From assembly GCF_026745355.1 (NCBI RefSeq), contig NC_079202.1:7989579-8053578 (forward strand): 64,000 nt of DNA, written 5' to 3'. This document shows positions 32,680 through 44,120 of the stretch, piece by piece. The notes beneath the pieces are model-generated. The model had not been told where the DNA came from and made no database searches. It worked only from the letters and a program-made list of their open reading frames with translations. The translations under genes were made by a program, and so were the position numbers. The DNA is from Beta vulgaris subsp. vulgaris (lineage: Eukaryota > Streptophyta > Magnoliopsida > Caryophyllales > Amaranthaceae). Every line of letters starts with the position of its first letter. Within the stretch, counting starts at the first letter, position 1.

Positions 32680-33808
32680 CACTAGTGGAAAAAAAAATGC
32701 AAGGGTTGTGGTAAATGTGAAAACTGCGACTCTTTTAATGAAGGGTTGCGTTTAGCCGAAAACCGCAGACCTATAAGTAATAAAGGGCTACGGTTTTTGG
32801 GCTAATCGCAGGCCTTTATGGGCTTTTTAAAAATGTTTGAAATCGGGGCTTAAAATGTTAACAGCTAGAGTTTCTCACATTTCCCCTTCTCTCATTCTCT
32901 CTCCTCTCCCTCATTCTCTCACAAATATCACGTCTCACAATCGCATCCCTTTGTTCTCACCCTCCTCTCTTCTTTCTCACCCTCCTCCCCTTCTCCTTCC
33001 TTCCCTATCTGGCGGCAGAACGCACTTCGTAGCAACACCACATAGCAAAACAACAACACACAATGACGCAACAACACCACGAAGCAACGAGGGTTCGTCG
33101 TTCGTTCGTCCTTCTCCTCGTTAGTCTTTCGTTTCCTCTCATCCCCATTTCTTCGCCGGCAAGGGTTCGCAACGAGGCGACAGACAACTTTCTCTCTCCT
33201 CTCATTTCTTCGCCGGATGAAAAGATTTGCGTCGCCTTGCCGCGCCATTCTCCCCCTTTTCTTCTTCTCTTCTTAGTTGTTCGCTTCTACTACTTCTACT
33301 TCGAGTGTTGCCTTCGCCGTCGCTGTATCAGATCTAGGGTTTGATCTAGTTTTTATCAACTTTTTTTGTAATTTATTTGTTACTTGTGATATTTAAGGTT
33401 TAGTTAAGCGTTTTATTTTGTATTTTAGGTTTTTTATTTAATTTATTTTGTGGAATCAATTTGATGTTCTTGTTGATTCGTTAATTTATAATTCCGTTTT
33501 GTTTGTTTTTTCGACTCTAAATTTCATTTTTTTTATAATTTATGATTTCGTTTTGTTTGATTAATTTAGCATTGTAAATTTCTTGATGTTTAGGAGTAAA
33601 GAATGGAAAAAAAGAAAAATTATTATTTTGGGTCAAAAGGGATGCGATAATTGTCAAAACCGCAACTCTTTGTAAAAAGAAGGGCTGCAATTTTGACCCT
33701 AAACTCCAGCCCTTCGTTGTGAAGGGCTGCTAAGAAAAGGGTTGCTGGCCAAAAACGCAACCCTTACGACTGTTTCGACCGCATTCCTTGCGTTTCTCTC
33801 CACTAGTG
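32680..33808. mobile_element. CACTA element 2 (non-autonomous)
   Basis: Both ends read CACTAGTGGA (right end reverse-complemented), followed by poly-A-like and GCAAGG(G/A)(T/A)TG(T/C)GG sequence. Subterminal AAGGG(T/C)TGCG-type motifs occur at both sides: about 32700-32830 and 33640-33790. At 1129 bp it resembles CACTA element 1 in its motifs and in a pyrimidine-rich, ORF-poor centre that may be a captured promoter or leader. I recognise no captured protein. The flanking triplets (AAT and GAC) do not match, so the TSD is not confirmed. Confidence 0.7.
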
Positions 33809-34617
33809 GACAAAGTTGTAAGTTTCTTCCCTCTTCACCTATTCGTGTAGTGAAGACTTGTAATCGACGGTTGTGTTTTGGTTATGATGCTCATTTCTTC
33901 AGTTTGGTTTGTTTGTATATGTTGCTTTAGTCTTAGTTTAGTCATATCTGTATCCATTTAGCCTTGCCATTTTGATTATGGTTGTGATAGGGTGATTTTT
34001 AGTAGTTCTAGGTGGGTGATAGAAGGATATGAGTTTCCTATGACGAGGAATGATATATAGGAAACTTGATAGACAATTTAGTTGCTCCTGGAGTTTGGCG
34101 TCGTTTGGTTCAAGCAGCTTTTAGAGTTCGAGTGTTGGGTAAGATGAGAGGTAGTTCTCATTCTAGGATATGAATTATGCTTGTTGTGGCTCCATCTTCT
34201 GGTTTTGGGATCGCAGAGTTGGATCTAAAGATCCGAAGAATGGGAAAATTCATTCAAGTCAATTCGCCCTAAGTTCATGTGATGACTTCAGGTGCCATCT
34301 CATATAAAAAATGCATCTTGTGGAAGGCACTCTCATTTGATTTGTGGCATGTTTTGACCTCCACGCATTTTGAGTTTCAGCCTTACGAGAAATATGTTGG
34401 GTACCCTCGAAGCAAAGTCAGAAGTCCCCAAAGGATGTGGCTTCTTTGGAAACTTAATTAGTAGAATCCTAGGAAGAAATTTCTGCTCATCAAGGACCTT
34501 GGGATTTATCATCTTGTGAACAAAGGGTTCAACAAGATGAAATGTAATCATTTATCTCTAAAGATCGTATGGAATCAGCATCTCAACAACCTCTCTCTCA
34601 CCATATTAGGTCTTTAT

Positions 34618-35080
34618 TGTTAAAATCCCGATTCGAATCTTATGATCCTAGAATTCTACGATCCAAAAATACCTTTTCGATTCCCATCCTACATAGAATT
34701 TTAATTTACTAGGATCTTTCAATCCTACCCAACTACAAAAATTCACATGGTAAGATCATAACACGATTCTACAATCCTGCAATTGTACGATCCGATTTTA
34801 TCATAAACTTTCTAAAATAATTCCAAATATTATCTTTCTCCTATTAGAATTTAGTCACATGTTACTTTAATCTTAAAGTAATAAAAAACTATCACCATTT
34901 GAGAATGAAAAATGTCATTATTAATATGTGTAAAGTTCTAACACGAGTCTTTTGACCACATTATAGCATAATTATCACTAATTACCCTATATTTTAGAAT
35001 CTTACGATCCTACAATTCGATCATGTCGTTTCGATTCTTCCAACCCTTACTACCTAAATTAGGATCCCGATAACATTACG
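34618..35080. repeat. MITE-like repeat with GATTCTACGATCC motifs
   Basis: GAATCTTA(T/C)GATCCTA and related GATTCTACAATCCT phrases recur at about 34637, 34767 and 35002. ATCCCGAT occurs near the left end and its complement lies in ATCCCGATAAC near the right end. It looks like a dispersed MITE, but I could not fix its termini or TSD. Confidence 0.35.
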
Positions 35081-35402
35081 TACCCAAACCCATCCAAAAG
35101 TCGCCCAAGATAAGGTTCATTTCAAGTGGATCAACAACAAGTTGGGTTTGCTTAGTAGGGTATGTAAGAGCAAGTGAAGCTCATCTTGATGTTTGTATGC
35201 TTTATGATTATGTTTAATTGTAATAGCATTAGGTTTTAACTCCGTTTTTAATTAATGGAAATTTTCCCGATGTCAAAAAAACAATTGTAAGGATTTAATT
35301 TAAATTGTTGGCATAACCTCCATACAACAACTAACACCATACTAACCGGACATTAGCATTACTATTAGATTATATACATCTAATATGTTTTCTTATTTTA
35401 TA

Positions 35403-35430
35403 CTAGATTCAAATCCACACATTGTGTGTT
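35403..35430 (-). mobile_element. Candidate Helitron 3' terminus (minus strand)
   Basis: On the minus strand a short palindrome CACAC-AAT-GTGTG is followed by GATTTGAAT and then CTAG, next to T (A at 35402 on the + strand). CTAG plus a subterminal hairpin fits a Helitron 3' end pointing left. The stem is short, and I could not find its 5' end. Confidence 0.45.
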
Positions 35431-35454
35431 TCAAGTTATAATAAGATCAATTTT

Positions 35455-35755
35455 TTCATTATATACCCCTGATAAATTTCTTTTTGCACCATATACCCTT
35501 TCGACTTTTGAAATTCACCATATACCCCTCACTTTTGTAAAAATAAATCCATTTACCCTTAATGACTAACGACGTTAAACTCAGTTAGTCATTAACCCTA
35601 ATCTCCCTCTAACCCTAATTAACTAACCTAAATCTACCTCTAACCCTAATACCCTAACCCTAACATCCTAACACCCCCACCCTCCCCCCACCTCCACCCA
35701 TGTAGGCTGCATCCCTACCCCGTCCCTCACAACCCTCGCAACCCCCTTCCCCCAC
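35455..35755. repeat. Dispersed repeat, second copy of the 21.9-kb family
   Basis: Same order as 21858-22284: three ATATACCC phrases, TTAGTCATTAA, then CCCTAA-rich and CCCACC-rich tail. The second hAT MITE has inserted at its C-rich end. Confidence 0.65.
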
Positions 35756-35763
35756 CCTGCAAC

Positions 35764-36353
35764 TAGAGATGGCCAATAGTGCGGGCCAATCCAGCCTAGC
35801 CCACTCCATTGGCCATGTGGGCCGGGCCAGCAAAAAGCCCGGCCCAACCCAACTCGAACCCTGAAATTGGTGGGTGGACCGTGGGCCAAATTTCTTGAGC
35901 CCATCCCACTAAAGCCCACTACTAAAACCGCCCAGCTCGGAAATGAAATCGGTCCAACCCGACCCATGAACCACATCAGACCAGCCCAATCCAAGTAAAT
36001 ACAGAACCAAATTGTGTATATTTTAATCAAATTGCATATATTATAATTCAATCAAATTTAAAAATAATCAAATTATTCATTTATATTAATATTTGTATAT
36101 ATATTTAATTCATTTTACAGATTTTATGTAACAATAATTAATTCTCATGCCGGCCCGTCAGCCCGGTCCAGCCCACCAAACCCACGAACCGTAAAAACCG
36201 GTAACAGACCGGTGTGGGCCAAGATTTTTCAGCCCGCGGGCCAACCCACCCAACCCATGAATTTCACGGTCCGGTCCTGGGCCGTGAAATCTCAGCCCAG
36301 CCTACTACGACCCACGGTCCGGCTTGCCCAGCTCGCACCAGTGGCCATCACTA
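35764..36353. mobile_element. hAT-type MITE with GGCCCA-rich interior
   Basis: Left end TAGAGATGGCCAATAGTGCG; right end reverse-complemented TAGTGATGGCCACTGGTGCG. A perfect 8-bp target duplication CCTGCAAC flanks it (35756-35763 and 36354-36361). The interior has dense GGCCCA/GGGCCGGGCC motifs and an AT-rich centre. Termini and composition relate it to the MITE at 17651-18036. Confidence 0.85.
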
Positions 36354-36361
36354 CCTGCAAC

Positions 36362-36640
36362 CCCTCTTCCTCCACCCCATAGCCCCTCCCTCGGAAGCCT
36401 CGTAACCCCATCCTCCCTCCCCCTACCTCGTAGCTCCCATCCCCTCCCATTCCCCAGCTGAATCACGTAACCCCTGTCCCCTTCCCCCGTTGTTGCATAA
36501 CCCCGCAACCGCCTCCCGCTCCCCCGCATCCTCGTAGCCCCCTCCCCTTACCCCTCCCACGCATCCCCACAACCCCCTCCCCTTCCCCTTCTCCTTCCCC
36601 TTCCCACGCATCCCCACATCCCCCTCCCCTTCCCCCTCCC
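36362..36640. repeat. CCCCTCCC-type low-complexity tract
   Basis: Strongly strand-biased C/T sequence with repeating CC(C)TCCCC and GCATCCCCACAACCCC-like phrases. It continues the tail of the dispersed repeat on the other side of the MITE insertion. The Gly/Arg-rich ORFs on the minus strand (36305-36659) come from this composition. Confidence 0.7.
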
Positions 36641-36941
36641 TTAAGTGACTTCCCTTCATCTTACCTTTAAAAGAATTAGTCCTTATATGTGGATTTCGTG
36701 GATCCTTAAGTTACTTAGGCCCCTGTTTCTTCCTCTAACCGCCATTCATCTTGTCAATGAATTCACCTTTGGTCATAGCAAGGAAGATAGCCCAAACAAG
36801 GTGTCCCAAATCTTCTCGCCACCGTGAAGTAATAGCTTGCTGGCAGATGCCAAATCTGATTGTCTGTAGCTTAAGTTGGTGGTTCATCCTACGACCACAC
36901 TTGACTTTAATCGTCACTACGGCTATGTTCTTTTCAACTTA
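36641..36941. other. No gene; one unidentified minus-strand ORF
   Basis: A 60-codon minus-strand ORF (36735-36917) has ordinary amino-acid composition ('KLQTIRFGICQQAITSRW'). I recognise no family, and start, splice sites and upstream context are lacking, so I do not call it a gene. Confidence 0.3.
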
Positions 36942-36973
36942 CTAGTTGTTGCACCGCGCGCCTACGCGCGCGG
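36942..36973 (-). mobile_element. Helitron 3' terminus (minus strand)
   Basis: Read on the minus strand, a perfect 8-bp GC stem with 4-nt loop (CCGCGCGC-GTAG-GCGCGCGG, + strand 36954-36973) is followed by TGCAACAA and then CTAG (36945-36942), abutting A/T at the insertion point. A GC-rich hairpin 8 nt before CTAG is the classical Helitron 3' end. The element extends rightward. The helicase and RPA-type genes at 60-64 kb have the same orientation. Confidence 0.8.
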
Positions 36974-38159
36974 CACCCCAAAATAGCGTACTTGTGATAT
37001 TCGAATTACATTGGATTTAATTAGCAAGATGGTTGTAAAGTAACTGTTCTAAAACAGTTGGTGCTTGCACTTGTTGTTTTGGTGTAAATCACAAAAGCAA
37101 GGTGTACATACACATTTATTCATACTCCCGTACTATGGGGTAGATATTATACATGTCTGTGATTGTTTGAAGTAAAATTTAAAGATTAAATATAAAAATT
37201 ATAGAGAGCTCTAAATTGGAACTTATTGCTAACTTGTAGTTATTTCACATGTCTCCGAAGTGTTTTCAAAATGGAGTTTTGGCCTATTCACACAAGATGG
37301 ATATAAGCTTCAACTGCAAGACCCTATTTTTGAAAACTGATGCAGTTGGCGTGATTTGGATATAAAAGTTTTTTGCCATCAATTCCTTTTAAGGTGGTGG
37401 TAAAGTTCTAGCGAGTAAATGTAAATGTAAATGTGCAAGGCTATTTTTTGTACTTCTTTTTCAAACAATGATGAGTAGTTATGTAAGGACCTGCATAACT
37501 TGACAAAATTTCTTTTAAACAATGCGAACAACTATATGGCTTATTGCTTTTGAAGGAGACACGTTTGATGCAAGTAGCGCATCCAATATATGTTAGCAAA
37601 AATCAATAAGTTGCGTGTTTTAGGCTAGAAGTCTCTAGATTGACAACAATGTTGGTCAAATGGTCTATATATGTATTTACACCATACATATTAATGAATA
37701 ATGACTTTCTATGTTATCATATTATGGAACGTGTTAGGACCAAATCAAAAACTTGCAATTTTGATATACGAACCAAGTTAGATGTATTCAAGACATCGAA
37801 TTGGAAGCTATTTTAGTAAGTTGTTTGATGCTTGATAAAGATACATTAAATTATTCAAAAAGCAAAAGATTTTACTAAATAGATTGAATATTATGACAAA
37901 TTAGGAGCAATATATATGTGACTTATGGAAAAACATGGATTAAGTCCAAAAAATGGATTTAGGCACCTATCTCAACATTCCATTTATTGACAATGAGGTA
38001 CCAGGAATGATCTGGATGTAAAGGTATATCGTTCTCAACTTGTTGGAATGGTGGCAAAAATCAAATATACCTTGGGATAAAAATTTGAACATGCATTAAC
38101 ATGGTCTATAAGTTTTAATTTATAATAGAATGTCAAGAGGATTAAGCCCATAAAATGAA
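36974..38159. other. AT-rich, no gene
   Basis: No ORF or motif recognised. It would be the 3' interior of the leftward Helitron. Confidence 0.5.
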
Positions 38160-38915
38160 TTTAGGCCTCCATCCTCTCGTTCTCTCCTCCCCTCTGCTTC
38201 TACCCTTTTCCCCTTGTCCTTTTTTTACTCATAAGTAGATAATAAGATTTCAATAAGCTCATATAATAAGACTAAAATGAAATATAAAGTATTTAGTAAG
38301 GATAATTACCCTCCTATATACCCTCTTAACATTAAAAAGTCCCGTCCTGTATACCCTTTTCACATTAGAAAGTCCCCTCCAACTTGGTCCATCCATCCTC
38401 TTGTAAATACTAAATAGTAAGATTTCATCAAACCTATACGATTAGAGTAAGATGAAAGAGAAGTACTTAGTAAAGTTGATTACCCTCCTATATACCCTCT
38501 TCACATTAGAAAGTCGCTTCCTACTTGGTCCCTTCATCCTCTCACTGTATCCTTTTTCCTCCTCTTCTAACTCATTCCTCCTCTGTCCTTTATTTTCACT
38601 CATAAGCTAAGTAAATGGTAAGATTTCAACCTCCTCTGTCCTTTATTTTCACTCATAAGCTAAGTAAATGGAAAGATTTCAACAACACCATAATTAGACT
38701 AAGATGAGAGAGAAAATATTTAATAAGACTAACTCTCCTCCTATATCCGCTTTTCACCTCAAAAAGTATCTTCTTACGAGGTCAACATCCTCTCGATCCC
38801 TCCTCCCCTTTGTCCTTTATTCACTCGTAATCAAAAGTATATAGTAAGATTTTAGCCAACCTATATAATTAGATTATAATGACATAGAGTATCTATATAG
38901 TAAGATTTCAACACA
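38160..38915. repeat. Degenerate tandem repeat, unit about 170 bp
   Basis: The phrases TAGTAAGATTTCA, ATTAGA(C/G)TAAGATGA, CCTCCTATATACCCTCTTCACATTAGAAAGTC (quoted as one diverged unit in parts: CCTCCTATATACCCTC and CACATTAGAAAGTC) and CATCCTCTC recur in the same order about four times. Within the array a segment of about 52 bp (CCTCTGTCCTTTATTTTCAC...AAGATTTCAAC) is duplicated almost exactly at about 38578 and 38630. Confidence 0.8.
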
Positions 38916-39640
38916 TCTAGGATTCAGCATGTCCCTTAAGACTCGTATCATATATCCTTCATGTCGTCGAGGGGGGAAAAACAAAAGTATCACTCCAATC
39001 ACAAGTCATTCACGTGTAGCAAGAATTTAGATAAGTGAAAAATAGATTAGTAACATTCAATATGTAATTTGAAAATGACTACCTTTCAGATTTTGTTATA
39101 ATAAGTTTTATAAACAGAGGGTTAGATCTTCTATTTAACAACGTATCATTTGAATTTGAATTTTTAAGTGCAAATTATATGGACTTGCCATACAAGTGCA
39201 AGTAACAAAAGACCAAATGAATTGTGTATTCACCCAAACTAATAGCAAGGTCAAGAACAGTGTTGTACCACTACAAAACACATAATTTCTATCATAGCTC
39301 TACCTAACAAATGATTTACAAAGAAAAGCAACTAAATTTTATGAACCATGATGATAGGTGCTTGACCTGCTTCTGCTTTGTTCTGCTGCCATCTTCTTCA
39401 AATGCGTTCAATTTGTTCTTTATAGCGGAATGCAACCAATCTAAAAAAGTTCTTTGTCCATCCTTTTTATAAGTAGCTCCAGAGACAATAAACCATTATT
39501 TCTAACACCAAGCAAAATCTCTTTGCATACATTATATTTAACAATAAACCTATATAGATTTATACTCAAACGAAAGACTTATCTCCTAATAGTCAAGGAC
39601 CACAAGCAATACAACATATCCACTGCATTTTCCAAACACA
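38916..39640. other. AT-rich, no gene
   Basis: Nothing recognisable. Confidence 0.45.
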
Positions 39641-39687
39641 TAGAAGGCACGATATTTTTATTTCGTAAAAAGCTAGAACATGTGATT

Positions 39688-39865
39688 CTAAGAGAGCACA
39701 ATCATGCATACTGGAACAGAGCAAAAATAAGCAGTAAGAAAAAGTCAAAACAGGTGACTCTAAGAGAGCACCGGAACAGAACAAAAATAAGCAGTAAAAA
39801 AACTAGAATCTAAGAGAGCACAATCATGCATACTGGAACACAACTAAAATAAGCAGTAAAAAAGG
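39688..39865. repeat. Three-copy tandem repeat
   Basis: The unit CTAAGAGAGCACAATCATGC...CTGGAACAGA...AAAATAAGCAGTAA starts near 39688, 39759 and 39810, with the middle copy shortened. It creates the repetitive 119-codon + ORF (39454-39813), which I do not regard as a gene. Confidence 0.8.
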
Positions 39866-40500
39866 AGCATATAAACCACAAGAACAACAACAAAGAGCAA
39901 ACACATTTCCAAACAAAACATGATTGAGCAAGCATGGCTTAAACAAACATCTAAGTAAGCTACACAAGGAGAGCCAAGGAAAAGCTTACCAGGTGTTGCC
40001 TTGTAGCCTTGTAAACTAATGAAATCTGATTGATGAGAGTCAAGGAAATTCCTAAAGGAAAGCCAAGAGATAGTTAGTTTTGCAAAGCCATAGAATTTAC
40101 AACTATGTAATAGATGTACATAGTTAACAACCAAGGGGGCAAAAGTGCAACCAAATATTCCATTCAATTCAGCAAAAAAGCGAACAAACAAAATTATCGA
40201 GGCTCCTAAGCATGAATTACAATAGTCACAAGGCATGCCAAAAAAAATTAAGTTATGTTTAGATCTAGCACAACATAAATAACATGTTGTTAGAGAATGT
40301 CATTTTCATTTAGACTTTAATCCATCATTAGTATTAGCCTCCTTAAACAAAGTCTCACAGGCTTTAAGAATCGATTTACAGGTCCGAAGGCTTGTTTTTA
40401 AGAACCAGGTTTCAAACCACACTGTGCGCACCATAACCACCATAACCAAAGGTACTGTTAGTAAATGCTACTCTGCATGGAATTACTAATCAGTAATTGA
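39866..40500. other. No supported gene
   Basis: A 130-codon minus-strand ORF (39844-40236) is Phe/Leu/Cys/Val-rich and matches nothing I recognise. It may be intron of captured sequence. Confidence 0.35.
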
Positions 40501-40503
40501 TAG

Positions 40504-40640
40504 GTGTGCCAGGAAACCACCACTGAACTGGAAGCTCCAAAACGCAGGATTTAGTGTGACAGGAAACCACCACTGAACTGAAAACTCCTACACGCTGGAT
40601 TTAGTGTCGCACGAAACTACCAATGAACTGAAATCAATCA
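40504..40640. repeat. About 52-bp tandem repeat, 2.5 copies
   Basis: GTG(T)(G)(C/A)CAGGAAACCACCACTGAACTG, then ACGC(A/T)GGATTTA, repeats at about 40505 and 40555, with a partial, more diverged third copy at about 40606 (GAAACTACCAATGAACTG). Confidence 0.85.
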
Positions 40641-43456
40641 TGTAGAGTACCAAGTATGTCATCTTCCCTGTAGATATGAAACCTGCAAGAAAGTGAATGT
40701 AACAAAGTCACAAACACGAAATTAGAATAATTCATCTCTATATGTAAAAGCAGACGCATGCTTTATAGCAATTGGATCAGGAGTATGTATTTTAGTTATT
40801 AAAGCAACCAAGATCATGCAGTGCAGAGCCTGAACTTTAGACCAATGCATCTATTATACTCTCTATGTTCACGAAAAAGGTCTTGTATACTGTTTTGGTC
40901 ATCCACATACACTCTATGTTTACTGCACATATGGAAAAATTACATAAAGAAATGTACACAAATATAATTTTTTGAGGATCGGCATCTTTGTCTAAAACTT
41001 CTTACATGACTTTTGGAGTTTCTAGAAATAGTACTCCTGGGAGTACCAAAATGGACCATACACCATCAATCTATCATGTATAGTCAACACGCTTCTTTCT
41101 TTATGTTAAAAAAAGTAAGAATGTTCAGATCTTTTTCAAGACTTAGACTTGAATCATAACACAAATATCTATTAGCGGGATGGTATGCCACAGATAGCTG
41201 ACTTGTTTCATAGCTTTCAGCTGAGCGGCAGACCTGACGCGACTAACAAATAAGCCAATGTTAATAGCATATTCTATTCTGAAAGTGTTACATCTTATTT
41301 TTGAGGAAGGCTTTTTTTATTATGTCAGTTCCTTATTTCTTGGCCTCTTGGTAGACAGGATAGGCCCAAGCAAAGAGCTGGTTCACGAATTAATTTTTTT
41401 TTTTGAGGGGGAGGAGCAAAGGCTAAGAGCGAGGCCCATCATACTTTGAAATAAGTGAACCTTCACTCATCCCAGGCTTGGAAAGAAGGATTACAAGGTT
41501 TCTTCAGCTCGTTAAGTGGATTAACCTGACACGATCTTTTTATTGGATGGGCCTGGTTGGGACGGATAGAGTTAAGTTTTTAAAAACGAACCCAACATGA
41601 TCGCCTGTTTACTTGCTATATTATTGTCTTACTTTTATCTATTAGTGAGGTTTGCTTAAGTGAAAATGACATGAATATGCATGCAGATGCCATAATGAAG
41701 TAAAAAATGAAAAGAGCATATGCAACAAAGTTAAGAGAGATTCACACATAAGAACCTTCTGCCTTCTATAATAAGCAATGATGTTAACACAATTAAAAAG
41801 CCAGGACTCTTACACTACTGCAAAAGCAGAAGAGATTGATCATATTAGATGCAAGATGTCCCATGCTTAAGTGGCTGAATGCACAAGTTAGCATCGTGTG
41901 TATACGTCCACACTAAAGGTTGTCCATTGAAATCTGCATGCACGTAAACCAGGAAGTAGATGAGCAGGTAGGAAAATACCAACATAAATATGTGCAAAAA
42001 TGTCTAGATATATAGAATTGTAACTACAAGCAGATATAGGAAATTGCTAATTATGGTAATAGCATGGAAATTCAATGTAGTATACAAAACATTTATTAAA
42101 GACTCACCGTAAAGTTTTTAAGCATAAAGTCTTGAGGTAGACTTGCCACATTGTAAAAACAGCCGCATTTGCAAATAATAAACCAAATAAAGACTACATT
42201 ATCAGCTGAAAAAAATGCTCCAAACCTCGAGCTCCTGCACACAAATAAAGGCGAGAGAAGCAAGGAAGAGCCAAGCTCGATCAGGATCCATGCACGAAAG
42301 AAATATCCACTTCCGATTCGTATTTTTCATAGAGAACTTGTTAGGGAATTAAGGTAGTCTATATACTGGTAATGAAAAAGAAGAAAGCAGGTTGAAAATT
42401 GTGGTGAAAGATTAGTAGTGTTAGCTTGGGGAGTGTCATTTCTCTCGAAGGAGTGGCTAGGTTGTAATCGGTGATATGATCATCAATTTGTTGGAATATA
42501 TAGATGGTTACAAAGTTTGTTACTTGGTTTCCTTAATACAAGGAAAATTAGTTTTAGTTGATGAAATTAGTTTAAGTATAAATAGTTTCTTGTATTTCAT
42601 TATTATAAAACAACATAATAATACAATGTAGTCTCTTTACTAAACCATAACAAAAGAAAATCAAGTTCCAGTGATAGATAGGTTGTAGAATCCGTAAAAA
42701 CAAATGAATTTGATGTCGAATTGAGCATTAAAAAGGTAAAATGAGACTAAATTCGGCGACCTAGATCTAAACACAAACGATAAAGTAAAATAAGAAAAGA
42801 GGAAGAGAGAGAAGAAGAAGAATTACCTTAACAGGAGAGAGAAAAGAGGGAAAGAGTATTTCTACGCTAGCCATATTGATCCTAGTACACAGATCCATAG
42901 CATTTACACGATATTGCACTTTGAGTATAAAGTATAACTCCCTATATTTGATAAATCTACATCGACCAGCTCTGATTCATCTCAATGCACTGAAATAGGA
43001 TCTGCCCAAGGTAGGATCAAAAGAGGAAAAGCCTCAAGTGTGTACAACAAACTTTAGACTATCATAATACGATTATCATTCCTAACATCAGATATATAAT
43101 ATATTACTCTCCATAAACAGCCGAAATATAAACAAATATACCGATTAAATCTGTAGTAAGCAATCAGGTCTCAAAATCGACACAAACATCAACTTTCATT
43201 TCAACATCACGAAAAGTGCAAAAAGTAAAACTTGTAGCAAAAATCAGGTCAATCTAATCCAAAGCAACCATATCTACTAACTCTAGAATTTATTTTGTAG
43301 TTATCCATTTAGAAAGAACACCCTGAATTCAATTTTTGACTTAGTTGATTGTACAGTTAGATTTCTTTATTGATGTCCGTATCTAGGTTCACAAAGCAAT
43401 AGTGACAATAGAAATTGAAGTGAAAATTTGGGAGGAGACATGAATTGGTGAGAGGA
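40641..43456. other. AT-rich, no supported gene
   Basis: No exon could be assigned. On the minus strand near 42895-42840 an ATG is followed by 'MASVEILFPSFLSPVK' and AAG|GTAATT, which looks like a short first exon, but nothing downstream confirms it. The copia insertion site GAGGA is at 43452-43456. Confidence 0.4.
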
Positions 43457-43777
43457 TGTTAAGCATGCTCACTCTCCTATTAGGCTGCTTATACAATCAG
43501 ATGATGACAGCAACACTGGTGCCACATCAGCATAACAAACTCTAACAATCATAACAAACTCTAACAGACACTCTCAGTTTCTGTTATTCAGTTAGAGTTT
43601 TCTTTCTCTCTGTGTATATATAAAGGGATGATTAGTCTGTAATAATTTAATTCATTCAATAATATTTTCTCTGAATCTCTCAATTCTCTCTCTCTTCTTT
43701 CTTACAATCAGTTCTAATTCATTACAGAACTAACTGAGTTCTATAGCTGAGATGTGTTAGTTTTATGAAAACTTTCA
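43457..43777 (+). repeat. 5' LTR of copia 2
   Basis: TGTTAAGCATGCTC...GAAAACTTTCA. It contains a good TATA box GTGTATATATAAAG (43612-43625) and an AATAATATTTTC poly(A)-type region downstream. A 4-bp AACT insertion distinguishes it from the 3' LTR. Confidence 0.95.
43612..43625 (+). promoter_or_regulatory. TATA box of copia 2 LTR promoter
   Basis: GTGTATATATAAAG lies about midway in the LTR, preceded by pyrimidine-rich sequence. The same box occurs in the 3' LTR at about 48615. It is the expected Pol II start region for the element's RNA. Confidence 0.6.
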
Positions 43778-44120
43778 TGGTATCAGAGCAGGCTTTGCTC
43801 AATTGATTCTGCAATTCATTTGATCGTGAAGTAATTCTGGTTTGTTGCTGAAATTTCTCTGAAATCGTTCTGAATTTTTCATTCTGAAATCTGATCATCT
43901 TTCTTTTCTCTGAAATATCTGTTGTTCTGAGGTTAGATCTTCTATACAATTCTCTGAATTCTACAATTCTGATATGCGAATTCTTGTCTGAATCTTTCTG
44001 AATTTGATCTTTCATATACTTGATGAAATTCTTCTAAATTTGATTCTATTAATTGTAATCATTTGTTCTTGATTACTTACATCTGAAAATCTCTCAAATC
44101 TGCATAAAATTCATCTCAAA

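Larger units (their letters stand above)
32110..35285 (+). mobile_element. Probable internally deleted LINE-like element hosting insertions
   Basis: A C/T-rich leader (32110-32680, CCCTAGG near 32160 and many CCCC(T/G)TCCC phrases) resembles a plant LINE 5' UTR. The right end, TTAATTAATGGAAATTTTCCC followed by GATGTCAAAAAAA (35248-35281, quoted in parts), resembles a LINE 3' tail. Between them only short fragments such as 33810-34610 remain, with no RT motif. The CACTA element at 32680-33808 interrupts it. That both ends belong to one element is inference. Confidence 0.4.

Noticed and set aside
32837..33344. ORFs of 62-106 codons on both strands
   Set aside because: They lie in the pyrimidine-rich centre of CACTA element 2, mirror each other and are Ser/Pro/Leu- or Arg/Glu-rich. 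No family recognised.
36305..36659. Gly/Arg-rich minus-strand ORFs
   Set aside because: Produced by the CCCCTCCC low-complexity tract.
39454..39813. 119-codon + strand ORF as a gene
   Set aside because: Its second half is a translated three-copy tandem repeat, and no domain is visible.
39844..40236. 130-codon minus-strand ORF
   Set aside because: No motif recognised, no promoter or splice support, and composition typical of translated AT-rich DNA.
42480..42500. Possible Helitron 5' end (minus strand ATCTATATATTCC) pairing with the 36942 terminus
   Set aside because: The match to known 5' ends is weak, and TC plus AT-rich sequence is common by chance here. It stays an alternative boundary to test.
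42840..42895. Short first coding exon (MASVEIL...) on the minus strand
   Set aside because: The ATG and GT donor are plausible, but there is no second exon or homology to support it.
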